A stretch of DNA of 8,380 nucleotides from Candidatus Bathyarchaeota archaeon (GTDB lineage: Archaea > Thermoproteota > Bathyarchaeia > Bathyarchaeales > DTEX01): contig PIYH01000064.1 in assembly GCA_003601695.1 (NCBI GenBank), positions 1 through 8,380 on the forward strand, given 5' to 3'. Positions within the stretch are counted from its first letter, which is position 1. Every line of letters begins with the position of its first letter. A model generated the notes under the pieces. The model worked only from the letters and a program-made list of their open reading frames with translations. It was not told where the DNA came from and made no database searches. Positions 1-5,819 of the stretch are shown one piece after another. The translations under genes and the position numbers were made by a program.

Positions 1-618
1 GATTTGCCGTTCAAGTGAGATTCTGCCGAATTCGATCATTACATCTGCCCTCGTAGCTTCAATTATTCTCCTTCCTGCATCGCACTTCTTTCTCAAGCTT
101 GACACAAGAATTTGGATGTCTTCCAGATTAATTATCTCCTCATATATTGTCTCCATTAGCCTTAAGCATCTTTCAGCTTCACTCACCATATTTTTTCTTA
201 AGGATTCGAGAGCTCTCCTTCTCAGTTCCCCTATCACATCTGCAAGTCCAAGAATGTAGACATCCATGGGAATATTAAGCTCTTCAAACTCTGGAAATCT
301 TGAGTCTTTTATGAGACCCAAGAATATGTTTGCCTCCGCATATTCTTGGAACGCCGAATTCACCGGACCAGTATAGAAAAGATCAGGATGATTCTTCGTT
401 ATCTCTCTGATTTTCTCTAGAGTCTCCCTAGCTTCTTCAAGCGTTTCTCTGGCATTTTTTAGATTCTCTTTATGAATTTGAAATATGGCCTGTTTGGAGA
501 GTCTCGTAGCCTTACGCGCGGCCATTTTAATCTCCTGTTTAAGCACATCTTTTTTAGCTAATTCTTTCCGTATTTTCTCCAGATTATCCCTAAGCAACAT
601 AATGTCCACGTTTAACAT
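1..618 (-). CDS. Translin/Trax-like RNA-binding protein, probable RNase (3' end outside window)
   Basis: The minus strand is open from the left edge to about 639. It encodes 206 residues from the ATG at 618; the stop lies outside the window. The protein is almost all helical and charged, as in the translin superfamily. Family-typical segments are QEYAEA (residues 91-96), LGLADVIGEL (123-132) and a late LRKKCDAGRR (175-184). Eukaryotic Trax (in C3PO) and its archaeal homologue form oligomeric RNases. Their acidic active site appears conserved here as E92, E95 and D127, so I infer an active ribonuclease rather than a bare RNA binder. Archaeal members are close to this length, so probably only a few residues are missing. 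The start is uncertain: an in-frame ATG at 639 would add seven residues and one at 600 would remove six. None has a clear Shine-Dalgarno, which fits a short-leader transcript. It is divergent from thiDN. Family assignment is confident; the substrate is unknown. Confidence 0.85.
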   Translation of the reverse strand, partial: MLNVDIMLLRDNLEKIRKELAKKDVLKQEIKMAARKATRLSKQAIFQIHKENLKNARETLEEARETLEKIREITKNHPDLFYTGPVNSAFQEYAEANIFLGLIKDSRFPEFEELNIPMDVYILGLADVIGELRRRALESLRKNMVSEAERCLRLMETIYEEIINLEDIQILVSSLRKKCDAGRRIIEATRADVMIEFGRISLERQI

Positions 619-660
619 TTTGCTGGAATTAATACTCATCCATATTATTTAAGAATCTTG

Positions 661-674
661 ATTTCGATCGAAAT
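661..674. promoter_or_regulatory. Perfect 14-bp palindrome, candidate operator between the translin gene and thiDN
   Basis: ATTTCGATCGAAAT reads identically on both strands. Its right half supplies the CGAAA of the candidate thiDN BRE and abuts the TTTAAA box, so a bound protein would block TFB/TBP for thiDN. It also lies where the translin transcript would begin if the same TTTAAA served both directions. Archaeal thiamine genes are known to be controlled by ThiR, an HTH protein with a ThiN-like domain that binds palindromes. That this is a ThiR site is inference from location only. Confidence 0.45.
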
Positions 675-679
675 TTAAA
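669..679 (+). promoter_or_regulatory. Candidate BRE/TATA promoter of thiDN
   Basis: CGAAA followed directly by TTTAAA matches the archaeal BRE plus TATA arrangement. Transcription would start about 26 bp downstream, near 702, giving a leader of roughly 35 nt before the ATG at 737. TTTAAA is self-complementary, so it could also serve the minus-strand translin gene, with a start near 650. Confidence 0.5.
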
Positions 680-736
680 GAGATGAACCATACTATTTAG
701 TCATAGTGAATAAATAGATCAGGATGAGAGGGAAAA

Positions 737-2113
737 ATGGATCTAGATGTTATAAGCCGAAAGATTCCATGTGTAATGACAATTGCTGGATCGGATAGCG
801 GCGGAGGAGCTGGAATTCAAGCCGCCGATCTCAAAACATTCTCAGCCCTAGGCGTATTTGGAACATGCGTAATAACAGCTGTTACTGCGCAGAACACGAG
901 GGGAGTGGAAAGTATCTTCCCTCTTCCCCCAGCTATGGTGAGGTCTCAGATCAGAGCTATAATAGAGGATATTCCAGTAAGGGTAGCTAAGACAGGCATG
1001 CTTTATTCACGTGAGACCATGGAAGAGGTCGCCAAAGCCATAGATGAGTATAGAATCACGCTAGTTGCGGATCCCGTCATCAGAGCTGGCTCCGGTAGTT
1101 CCTTAATGATTGAAGAGGATAAGAATTCTATGATCAAATTAATAGTACCTCGATCTATAATCCTAACTCCTAATGTATTCGAAGCCGAGATTATAAGCGG
1201 CATTAAAATAAGAAGTTTAGACGATATGAAGAATGCAGCAAAAAGAATTGTAGATCTCGGCGCTGAATCTGTCATAATAAAGGGCGGCCACATGAAAGAG
1301 GAGGATTCAAAAGTATGCGATCTTTTCTACCATGAGGAATCCTTCAGGATATTTGAGAAGAAACGTTTGATGATAAATCCTCATGGAGGCGGATGTACAT
1401 TCTCAGCCGCGATAGCATCATTCCTCGCACGTGAAGAGACTCTTGAAAATGCCGTTGAAGAAGCTGAAAGATTCGTTGAGATTAGCTTCAGAGGAGCTTT
1501 GAAAATTGGATCTGGAAGAACCCCAGTGAACCCCATGGCATCCTTATATAACAAAGCGGGAATAGCTGAAGCGATAAAGCAAGTTGATGAAGTGGCTAGA
1601 ATCATAGAGAGAAATCCAAGTATATCCCGTTTCTACGCTGAGGTTGGAATTCAGATAGCCATGGCTCCTCCATATCCTCGTGGACCTGAAGAGGTAGCTG
1701 CTATTGATGGAAGAATAGTTAAGACTCTCGATGGGCTGAAGACAGCGGGTCCTCCTCGCCTTGGTGCTTCGAGGCACATGGCATCCATCATTTTGACAGC
1801 TATGAAGTATGATCCGCAAGTTCGCGCAGCTATGAATCTGCATTACAGCCCTATTCTCCTAGAGGCTTTTAGAAAGATAGGTTGCAAGGTTTCTGGATTT
1901 GATAGAAATCTTGAACCAAATGAGATAAAAAGTGTTGAAGGCAAGTCTCTCCCTTGGGGTGTTGAGGAAGCCATCCGCAAGATGCATGGAGTTCCAGATG
2001 TAATATATGATGAGGGAGAAATTGGAAAGGAACCTATGATAAGAGTACTGGGCAGAAACGCACTGGATACCATTGATAAGGTGCTCACAGCAATAAAGAA
2101 TATCCGAGAATAA
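737..2113 (+). CDS. thiDN: Bifunctional HMP/HMP-phosphate kinase and thiamine-phosphate synthase (ThiD-ThiN fusion)
   Basis: The N-terminal 265 or so residues are ThiD, which phosphorylates hydroxymethylpyrimidine (HMP) and HMP-phosphate. Visible motifs are AGSDSGGGAGIQAADLK (17-33), DP (112-113), LTPN (143-146), KGGH (182-185) and the anion-hole/catalytic stretch HGGGCTFSAAI (216-226). Residues from about 272 to 455 are ThiN, the archaeal thiamine-phosphate synthase unrelated to ThiE. It shows AEVGIQIAMA (301-310), AAIDGRI, RLGASRHMASIILTAM (341-356), NLEPNE and the late PDVIYDEG with GKEPMIRVLG. The fusion joins HMP-PP formation to coupling with the thiazole phosphate in one cytosolic chain, and both halves look complete. 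The ATG is preceded by GAGAGGG at 726-732, a purine-rich ribosome site 4 nt away. ThiD usually has GTGC where this protein has GGGC at 217-220. The gene converges on the dehydrogenase at 2224. Confidence is high. Confidence 0.95.
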   Translation: MDLDVISRKIPCVMTIAGSDSGGGAGIQAADLKTFSALGVFGTCVITAVTAQNTRGVESIFPLPPAMVRSQIRAIIEDIPVRVAKTGMLYSRETMEEVAKAIDEYRITLVADPVIRAGSGSSLMIEEDKNSMIKLIVPRSIILTPNVFEAEIISGIKIRSLDDMKNAAKRIVDLGAESVIIKGGHMKEEDSKVCDLFYHEESFRIFEKKRLMINPHGGGCTFSAAIASFLAREETLENAVEEAERFVEISFRGALKIGSGRTPVNPMASLYNKAGIAEAIKQVDEVARIIERNPSISRFYAEVGIQIAMAPPYPRGPEEVAAIDGRIVKTLDGLKTAGPPRLGASRHMASIILTAMKYDPQVRAAMNLHYSPILLEAFRKIGCKVSGFDRNLEPNEIKSVEGKSLPWGVEEAIRKMHGVPDVIYDEGEIGKEPMIRVLGRNALDTIDKVLTAIKNIRE

Positions 2114-2223
2114 CACATAGGTAAGGCGGACGGAGACGCATAAAAGGTCTATACATTCTTAATTAACATTCACTCGGAAACTATTCAAGCCGAGAAGGTT
2201 TACTATAAACATATTGTGAAAGC

Positions 2224-3252
2224 CTATATGATCTCCATAATCTTTGAGGCTACTTCTTCACCTACCTCTTGCGTTGTCGAATCTCCTCCAAGATCATATG
2301 TTCTAACCTTTCCTTCTCTCAAAACTTTGACTACTGCTTGCTCGATGATCTCGGCGGCTTCTAATTCTCTGAGATACTCCATCATCATCTTTGCGGCCAG
2401 TATAGTTGCTATAGGGTTCACTTTGTTCTTACCAGCATACTTCGGCGCGGAGCCGTGGACAGGTTCAAACATAGCATAATTATCACCTACATTCGCCCCA
2501 GCGGCTACTCCCAAACCGCCGACTATTTGAGCGGCCTCATCTGAGAGAATATCTCCAAACATGTTCGTAGTAACGATCACATCGAACTTTTCCGGCTCCT
2601 TGATCAACCTCATAGCCATAGCGTCAACATGCACTTCATCTAGAATAACTGACGGATAATCTTCCGCAATTCTATAGACAGCATTCCTAAAAATGCCATC
2701 AGTTACTCGCAATATATTTCTCTTATGCACACAAGTTACATGATACTTTCTCTTCATAGCAAGCTCGAAAGCTAATCGTGCAACCTTCTCGGATGCATCC
2801 TGCGTTACAAGGCGAATATCTATACCTTTCCCAGGAGATACTTCAAATCCCTTACCAAAATATAGTCCTTCAGTATTCTCCCTGACGATAACGAGATCAA
2901 TATTAGGTTTTAATGATGGAACGCCGGGCAGAGACTTGCATGGTCTAACATTCGCGTATAGACCAAATTTTCTTCTTATTGTCACAGCGGCGCTTGGAGG
3001 AGCTCCAATTTCCTCCGGAGTCGTCATAGGTCCCTTTAGGCATGCATCGGTTTCTTCAAGCATCCTAAGAGTCTTTTCTGGAACGTTTGTTCCATACTTT
3101 TCAATACAGTTGTATCCTGCTTCTCCAAATTTAAGCTCGAGTCTCAGGCTTCCTAATGCTTTCTGAACGGCATCCAAAACTTTAATAGCTGCCTCTATAA
3201 CTTCGGGTCCTATCCCGTCGCCAGGCAATACGGCGATGCTATAGTTTCTCAA
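2224..3252 (-). CDS. Isocitrate/isopropylmalate-family decarboxylating dehydrogenase; exact substrate unresolved
   Basis: At 342 residues this is a full-length beta-decarboxylating dehydrogenase. The family oxidises and decarboxylates malate-type 2-hydroxyacids with NAD(P) and a divalent metal. GDGIGPEV is at 11-18. Substrate and catalytic residues are R93, R103, R124, Y131 (in RENTEGLY), K177 and the metal aspartates D210, D234 and D238. The specificity loop reads S87-A-A-V-T-I-R93. Its serine matches Ser113 of E. coli isocitrate dehydrogenase, but alanine replaces Asn115, and there is no isopropylmalate-type E/L pattern. The cofactor region HGSAPKYAG carries K271 and Y272, like Lys344/Tyr345 of NADP-dependent isocitrate dehydrogenase. 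Y319 matches Tyr391, but G323 replaces Arg395. Isocitrate, isopropylmalate and homoisocitrate are all possible, so I give no symbol. The start is TTG, 10 nt after a strong AGGGGAGG. The gene lies 67 bp downstream of trmY and may be partly co-transcribed with it. Confidence 0.9.
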   Translation of the reverse strand: MRNYSIAVLPGDGIGPEVIEAAIKVLDAVQKALGSLRLELKFGEAGYNCIEKYGTNVPEKTLRMLEETDACLKGPMTTPEEIGAPPSAAVTIRRKFGLYANVRPCKSLPGVPSLKPNIDLVIVRENTEGLYFGKGFEVSPGKGIDIRLVTQDASEKVARLAFELAMKRKYHVTCVHKRNILRVTDGIFRNAVYRIAEDYPSVILDEVHVDAMAMRLIKEPEKFDVIVTTNMFGDILSDEAAQIVGGLGVAAGANVGDNYAMFEPVHGSAPKYAGKNKVNPIATILAAKMMMEYLRELEAAEIIEQAVVKVLREGKVRTYDLGGDSTTQEVGEEVASKIMEII

Positions 3253-3263
3253 CGACTCGACGC

Positions 3264-3290
3264 CTCCCCTTTGCGAATAGAAGAGGGGAG
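3264..3290 (-). promoter_or_regulatory. 7-bp GC-rich inverted repeat overlapping the dehydrogenase Shine-Dalgarno
   Basis: In the mRNA sense, CTCCCCT (3290 to 3284) is followed by a 13-nt loop and then AGGGGAG (3270 to 3264), an exact complement. The downstream arm is the Shine-Dalgarno of the TTG start at 3252. Any transcript that begins upstream, for example reading through from trmY, could fold so that the ribosome site is paired. A transcript starting near 3274 would lack the upstream arm. Confidence 0.5.
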
Positions 3291-3296
3291 AATGCC

Positions 3297-3313
3297 AATT
3301 TATGTCTTTTTCG
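3297..3313 (-). promoter_or_regulatory. Candidate BRE/TATA promoter of the dehydrogenase gene
   Basis: On the minus strand CCGAAAAAGA precedes CATAAATT, a fair BRE plus TATA match with the TATA centred near 3300. It predicts a start near 3274 and a 20-odd-nt leader that keeps the Shine-Dalgarno but loses the upstream arm of the hairpin. Confidence 0.4.
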
Positions 3314-3319
3314 GCAACG

Positions 3320-3883
3320 CTATACCCTTCGCTCCATCTCTAAATCAAGTATATAATTTATGATATCAACACATGTTGCAGCTAAATATGGCCTCTTACC
3401 TATGGATACTTTGACCCCGAATCTGAGAGCGAACTCTTCATCCTTCCTCGGAAGACCTATCTGGTCGCCTAAAACAAATACGGGATTCGCTCCGATTTTT
3501 ATTTTCCTTATATTCTGACCTTTCTCTTCTAACACAAAGATATTTCTGTTACTTAATGAACGGAGCAACGCTTGGAAGCTTTTCTTTTCCACATTGATTC
3601 CCGGATGAGAACCTCCAGACAGAACTTTCCTAAGAATCAACTCCCAAGTTCTTTCATCCGTTCTTACTCCTTGAAGTTTTCTTCCATCAATGATTAAGTG
3701 AAGTGGAGGCCTAGGCGGCCCTCCTAAAATAGCATGGAAAATCACGTCGCGGCGTATCACCCCGGAGGTGAAAAACGCGAAGAGAATACACTGGTATACG
3801 ACGTCCAGCCTGCCAGCTTCCCTTAGGCTCCTAAAGGACCCATCAGTTCTTCCTCTTCTGGATAATAGGATGAACTCGATCAT
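3320..3883 (-). CDS. trmY: tRNA (pseudouridine-54-N1)-methyltransferase TrmY
   Basis: TrmY uses S-adenosylmethionine to convert pseudouridine 54 of archaeal tRNA to 1-methylpseudouridine in the T-loop. The 187-residue length is normal. The N-terminal half contains LHLIIDGRKLQGVRTDERTW (61-80), typical of this family. The C-terminal half holds the SPOUT knot that binds the cofactor: VFVLGDQIGLP (135-145), then VSIGKRPYLAATC with C171, then IINYILD near the end. The ATG at 3883 has no clear Shine-Dalgarno. A TATA-like AAATAAAT at 3902-3909 lies about 22 bp upstream, which suggests a leaderless transcript. The dehydrogenase gene begins 67 bp downstream on the same strand. The pairing looks positional, since I know of no functional link. 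Assignment to TrmY rather than another SPOUT methylase is quite secure. Confidence 0.92.
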   Translation of the reverse strand: MIEFILLSRRGRTDGSFRSLREAGRLDVVYQCILFAFFTSGVIRRDVIFHAILGGPPRPPLHLIIDGRKLQGVRTDERTWELILRKVLSGGSHPGINVEKKSFQALLRSLSNRNIFVLEEKGQNIRKIKIGANPVFVLGDQIGLPRKDEEFALRFGVKVSIGKRPYLAATCVDIINYILDLEMERRV

Positions 3884-3901
3884 TTAAGACCACTGGTAAG
3901 C

Positions 3902-3924
3902 ATTTATTTCTCTAGGATACTAGG
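3902..3924 (-). promoter_or_regulatory. Candidate TATA box of trmY with an upstream direct repeat
   Basis: AAATAAAT (3909 to 3902, minus) is centred about 22-23 bp before the ATG at 3883, the spacing expected for leaderless initiation. Just upstream, CTAGG occurs twice separated by ATA (3912-3924, plus-strand reading). The repeat is short and may be chance. Confidence 0.35.
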
Positions 3925-3964
3925 CATTTTTAATTTATTAGAGATTGAATAAGTATTTTCCCAA

Positions 3965-4002
3965 ATAGAAAAACTCAGCATATCATCCTATTTTTAATAG
4001 GA
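3965..4002 (-). terminator. Possible terminator of the RDD gene: hairpin over the stop codon, then a T-rich tract
   Basis: TCCTATT-TTT-AATAGGA (3986-4002) is a perfect 7-bp inverted repeat containing the TAA stop at 3994-3996. On the minus strand it is followed about 10 nt later by GAGTTTTTCTATTT (about 3965-3978). Archaeal termination relies mainly on U-rich stretches, so the T tract is the stronger part of the evidence. Confidence 0.35.
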
Positions 4003-4530
4003 AGTTTTTATCACGATCGTCTCTGAGATATAATTGAAGAGTCTCTGATGCCTCTTTGAATAGAGAAGCCATCCAATGAAGCAATCTATGGGAAGCAGAA
4101 AAGCTTTACCAATACTTTCAACTGCTGCTTGCATCATATTTATTCTTCCCCCATCTAGCCGCGTCACCTTCATCTTCATAACGATCTTTCCGATTGATTG
4201 GCCCAATACGCCCTCCGTGAACATCCAATAAAGGAAGTATATGATATTATCGAATCCCACGTTAATAAACAAGGGTTCCCTTATGGAGATGAATATCTTG
4301 CTGAAATCTATGAATTTGAACCATACGAAACCTAACCAGAAGAAATACCACTTAAACAATACGAGAAAAATACCAACAACTATTATGTCGATTATCCATG
4401 CTACAAACCTTTCACCCCAACCTGCAGTTACAAGCTTGCTTCTTTGATAAGCTCTAATTGGTGCGCCACAGTTTGGACAGAAAGCGGCATCTTCAGGAAT
4501 CTCTGCTCCGCATTTTTCACAGTAAGGCAT
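3994..4530 (-). CDS. Zinc-ribbon plus RDD-domain membrane protein
   Basis: Residues 1-25 form a zinc ribbon with two CxxC knuckles (C4, C7, C18, C21; CEKCG and CPNCG). An RDD domain follows. Its hallmarks are an arginine and aspartate in GERFVAWIIDII (39-50), a hydrophobic helix (about 43-70), a second one around F93-Y101, the loop GQSIGKIVMKMKVTRLDGG (110-128), a third near 140-157, and the ending KRHQRLFNYISETIVIK. Canonical RDD proteins usually have Asp where this one has Asn in RLFNY. RDD proteins are integral membrane proteins, some linked to transport, but most have no defined role, so I assign none. The ribbon would face the cytosol. The start is ATG with GAGAGTGA 4 nt upstream (4535-4542). 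The gene is divergent from tyrS across an AT-rich promoter region. Domain calls are firm. Confidence 0.85.
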   Translation of the reverse strand: MPYCEKCGAEIPEDAAFCPNCGAPIRAYQRSKLVTAGWGERFVAWIIDIIVVGIFLVLFKWYFFWLGFVWFKFIDFSKIFISIREPLFINVGFDNIIYFLYWMFTEGVLGQSIGKIVMKMKVTRLDGGRINMMQAAVESIGKAFLLPIDCFIGWLLYSKRHQRLFNYISETIVIKTSY

Positions 4531-4563
4531 ATTTTCACTCTCTCAAGATCGCTATTTTGATAC

Positions 4564-4615
4564 CTCTTATGTTAAGAGCATTATATTTATTTATTCCTCA
4601 TAGCGTTTTAAGAAT
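4564..4615. promoter_or_regulatory. Divergent promoter region for the RDD gene and tyrS
   Basis: TTATATTTATTTATT (4581-4595) is TATA-like on both strands. Read leftward it predicts a start near 4560 and a leader of about 30 nt for the RDD gene. Read rightward it could serve tyrS, as could GTTTTAAG at about 4605-4612. CTCTTA-TGT-TAAGAG (4564-4578), a 6-bp inverted repeat, lies between the leftward TATA and the predicted leftward start, where a repressor could act. Confidence 0.4.
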
Positions 4616-4644
4616 GAATAGTTTTTCATAAGTGGGGAATAACG

Positions 4645-5730
4645 TTGGATCTAGAGAAACGTCTGGAACTGGTTTCGAGAAACACCGAGGAGATCGTAAC
4701 TTATGATGAGATGCGGAATCTCCTAGAAACGAATAGTAGACCTAAGGCTTACTGGGGATTTGAATGCTCAGGACTTATGCATGTGGGAATAGGGTTAATT
4801 CCGGGAGCAAAAATCAAAGATATGATCGAAGCCGGCTTCGACTTCACAATCTTCCTTGCTGACTGGCATAGCTGGATAAACAATAAGCTCGGCGGAATCA
4901 TGGATAACATACGTGCCTGCGGAGAATATTTCAAGCATTGCTTCAAAGCGTTAGGGATAGCTCCAGATAAAGCGCGTTTCGTTTGGGCATCTGAGATAGC
5001 TGAGGATATAGAGTACTGGGAGAAAGTCATCAGAATAGCTAAAGCTTCTTCCCTCTTAAGGGTTCGAAGAGCCTTAACAATTATGGGGCGCGAGATGGAT
5101 CTCTCTGATATTGAAACGGCTTGGATATTCTATCCATGCATGCAAGCTGCAGATATATTTCATATGGATCTCGACGTTGCCGCCGGAGGCATAGACCAAA
5201 GAAAGGCACATATGCTAGCTAGAGATGTTGCTGAAAAGCTCGGATGGAGAAAACCGATATGCGTGCATACCCCATTACTTTCCGGTCTTCTGAAACCCGA
5301 AGTTGGCGGAGGAAAATATGATGAGGATGCGAAGTTAAACATGAGGATAATCTCTAAAATGTCTAAAAGTAAACCTGAAAGCTGCATATTCGTTCATGAT
5401 AGTCCAGAAACGATTAGGGCTAAGATGAGAAATGCCTACTGTCCACCGAGGCGAGAAGAAGGTAATCCTGTGCTTGAACATACAAAATACATAGTTTTCC
5501 CACACCTAAATCATCTTGAAGTGCCTAGACCATCAAAGTACGGTGGACCATTAGTGTTTGAGAACTATGAAGATTTGAAGCAATCTTACCTTAAAGGTGA
5601 GATTCATCCTCTCGATTTGAAGAATGGAGTTGCGGAAGCCCTCATAGAGATACTCAAACCTGTAAGGGATCACTTCGAAAGAAACCCGGAGCCACTAGAA
5701 AGTATCATCAGAATCGAGACGACACGATGA
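4645..5730 (+). CDS. tyrS: Tyrosyl-tRNA synthetase, archaeal type
   Basis: This cytosolic class I synthetase attaches tyrosine to tRNA-Tyr. Its 361 residues are a complete archaeal-size enzyme without the bacterial S4 tail. Tyrosine-pocket residues match the Methanocaldococcus enzyme: Y36, the YPCMQAAD block with Y163, Q167 and D170, and Q185 in GGIDQRKAHMLARD. The HIGH-like signature is HVGI (46-49) inside ECSGLMHVGIG, and the KMSKS loop is perfect at 238-242. ADWHSWINNKLGG (72-84) and the C-terminal HPLDLKNGVAEALIEILKPV are further archaeal TyrRS signatures. Two positions differ from the Methanocaldococcus sequence: ECSG for EPSG, and Ile at the last position of HIGH. The start is TTG, with GTGGGGA 6 nt upstream (4632-4638); I found no in-frame alternative with a better site. 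A PriS-like gene follows 89 bp downstream on the same strand. Identity is very secure. Confidence 0.96.
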   Translation: MDLEKRLELVSRNTEEIVTYDEMRNLLETNSRPKAYWGFECSGLMHVGIGLIPGAKIKDMIEAGFDFTIFLADWHSWINNKLGGIMDNIRACGEYFKHCFKALGIAPDKARFVWASEIAEDIEYWEKVIRIAKASSLLRVRRALTIMGREMDLSDIETAWIFYPCMQAADIFHMDLDVAAGGIDQRKAHMLARDVAEKLGWRKPICVHTPLLSGLLKPEVGGGKYDEDAKLNMRIISKMSKSKPESCIFVHDSPETIRAKMRNAYCPPRREEGNPVLEHTKYIVFPHLNHLEVPRPSKYGGPLVFENYEDLKQSYLKGEIHPLDLKNGVAEALIEILKPVRDHFERNPEPLESIIRIETTR

Positions 5731-5780
5731 AAAATAAGCTACAGCCTCTCCTTTCTCTAAAAGATAGTCTCTACAAAAAG

Positions 5781-5786
5781 TTTAAA
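5781..5786 (+). promoter_or_regulatory. Candidate TATA box of the primase-like gene
   Basis: TTTAAA preceded by CAAAAAG resembles BRE plus TATA. Initiation about 26 bp downstream falls near 5810, within 10 nt of the TTG start at 5820, so the gene would be nearly leaderless. This helps explain why no Shine-Dalgarno lies at normal spacing from that TTG. Confidence 0.4.
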
Positions 5787-5819
5787 GGAGATAATGAGAA
5801 GAAAACTATTTGATTACCT

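Noticed and set aside
619..736. TPP (THI-element) riboswitch before thiDN
   Set aside because: The conserved CTGAGA and ACCTGA-type elements are not present, and the predicted leader of about 35 nt is too short.
1544..1843. Minus-strand 99-codon open frame inside the ThiN half
   Set aside because: Antisense to a strongly conserved ThiN domain and not itself recognisable.
2173..2194. CTCGG/CCGAG inverted repeat as a thiDN or dehydrogenase terminator
   Set aside because: Only 5 bp with a 12-nt loop and no T-run on either side; too weak to call.
2216..2479. Plus-strand 87-codon open frame
   Set aside because: It lies antisense within the clearly coding dehydrogenase gene and its translation is low-complexity and family-less; a shadow frame.
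4645..5730. Loss of function in tyrS because the HIGH box reads HVGI
   Set aside because: The first His and Gly are kept, KMSKS is perfect and the tyrosine-pocket residues match; variation at the last HIGH position is tolerated in class I synthetases.
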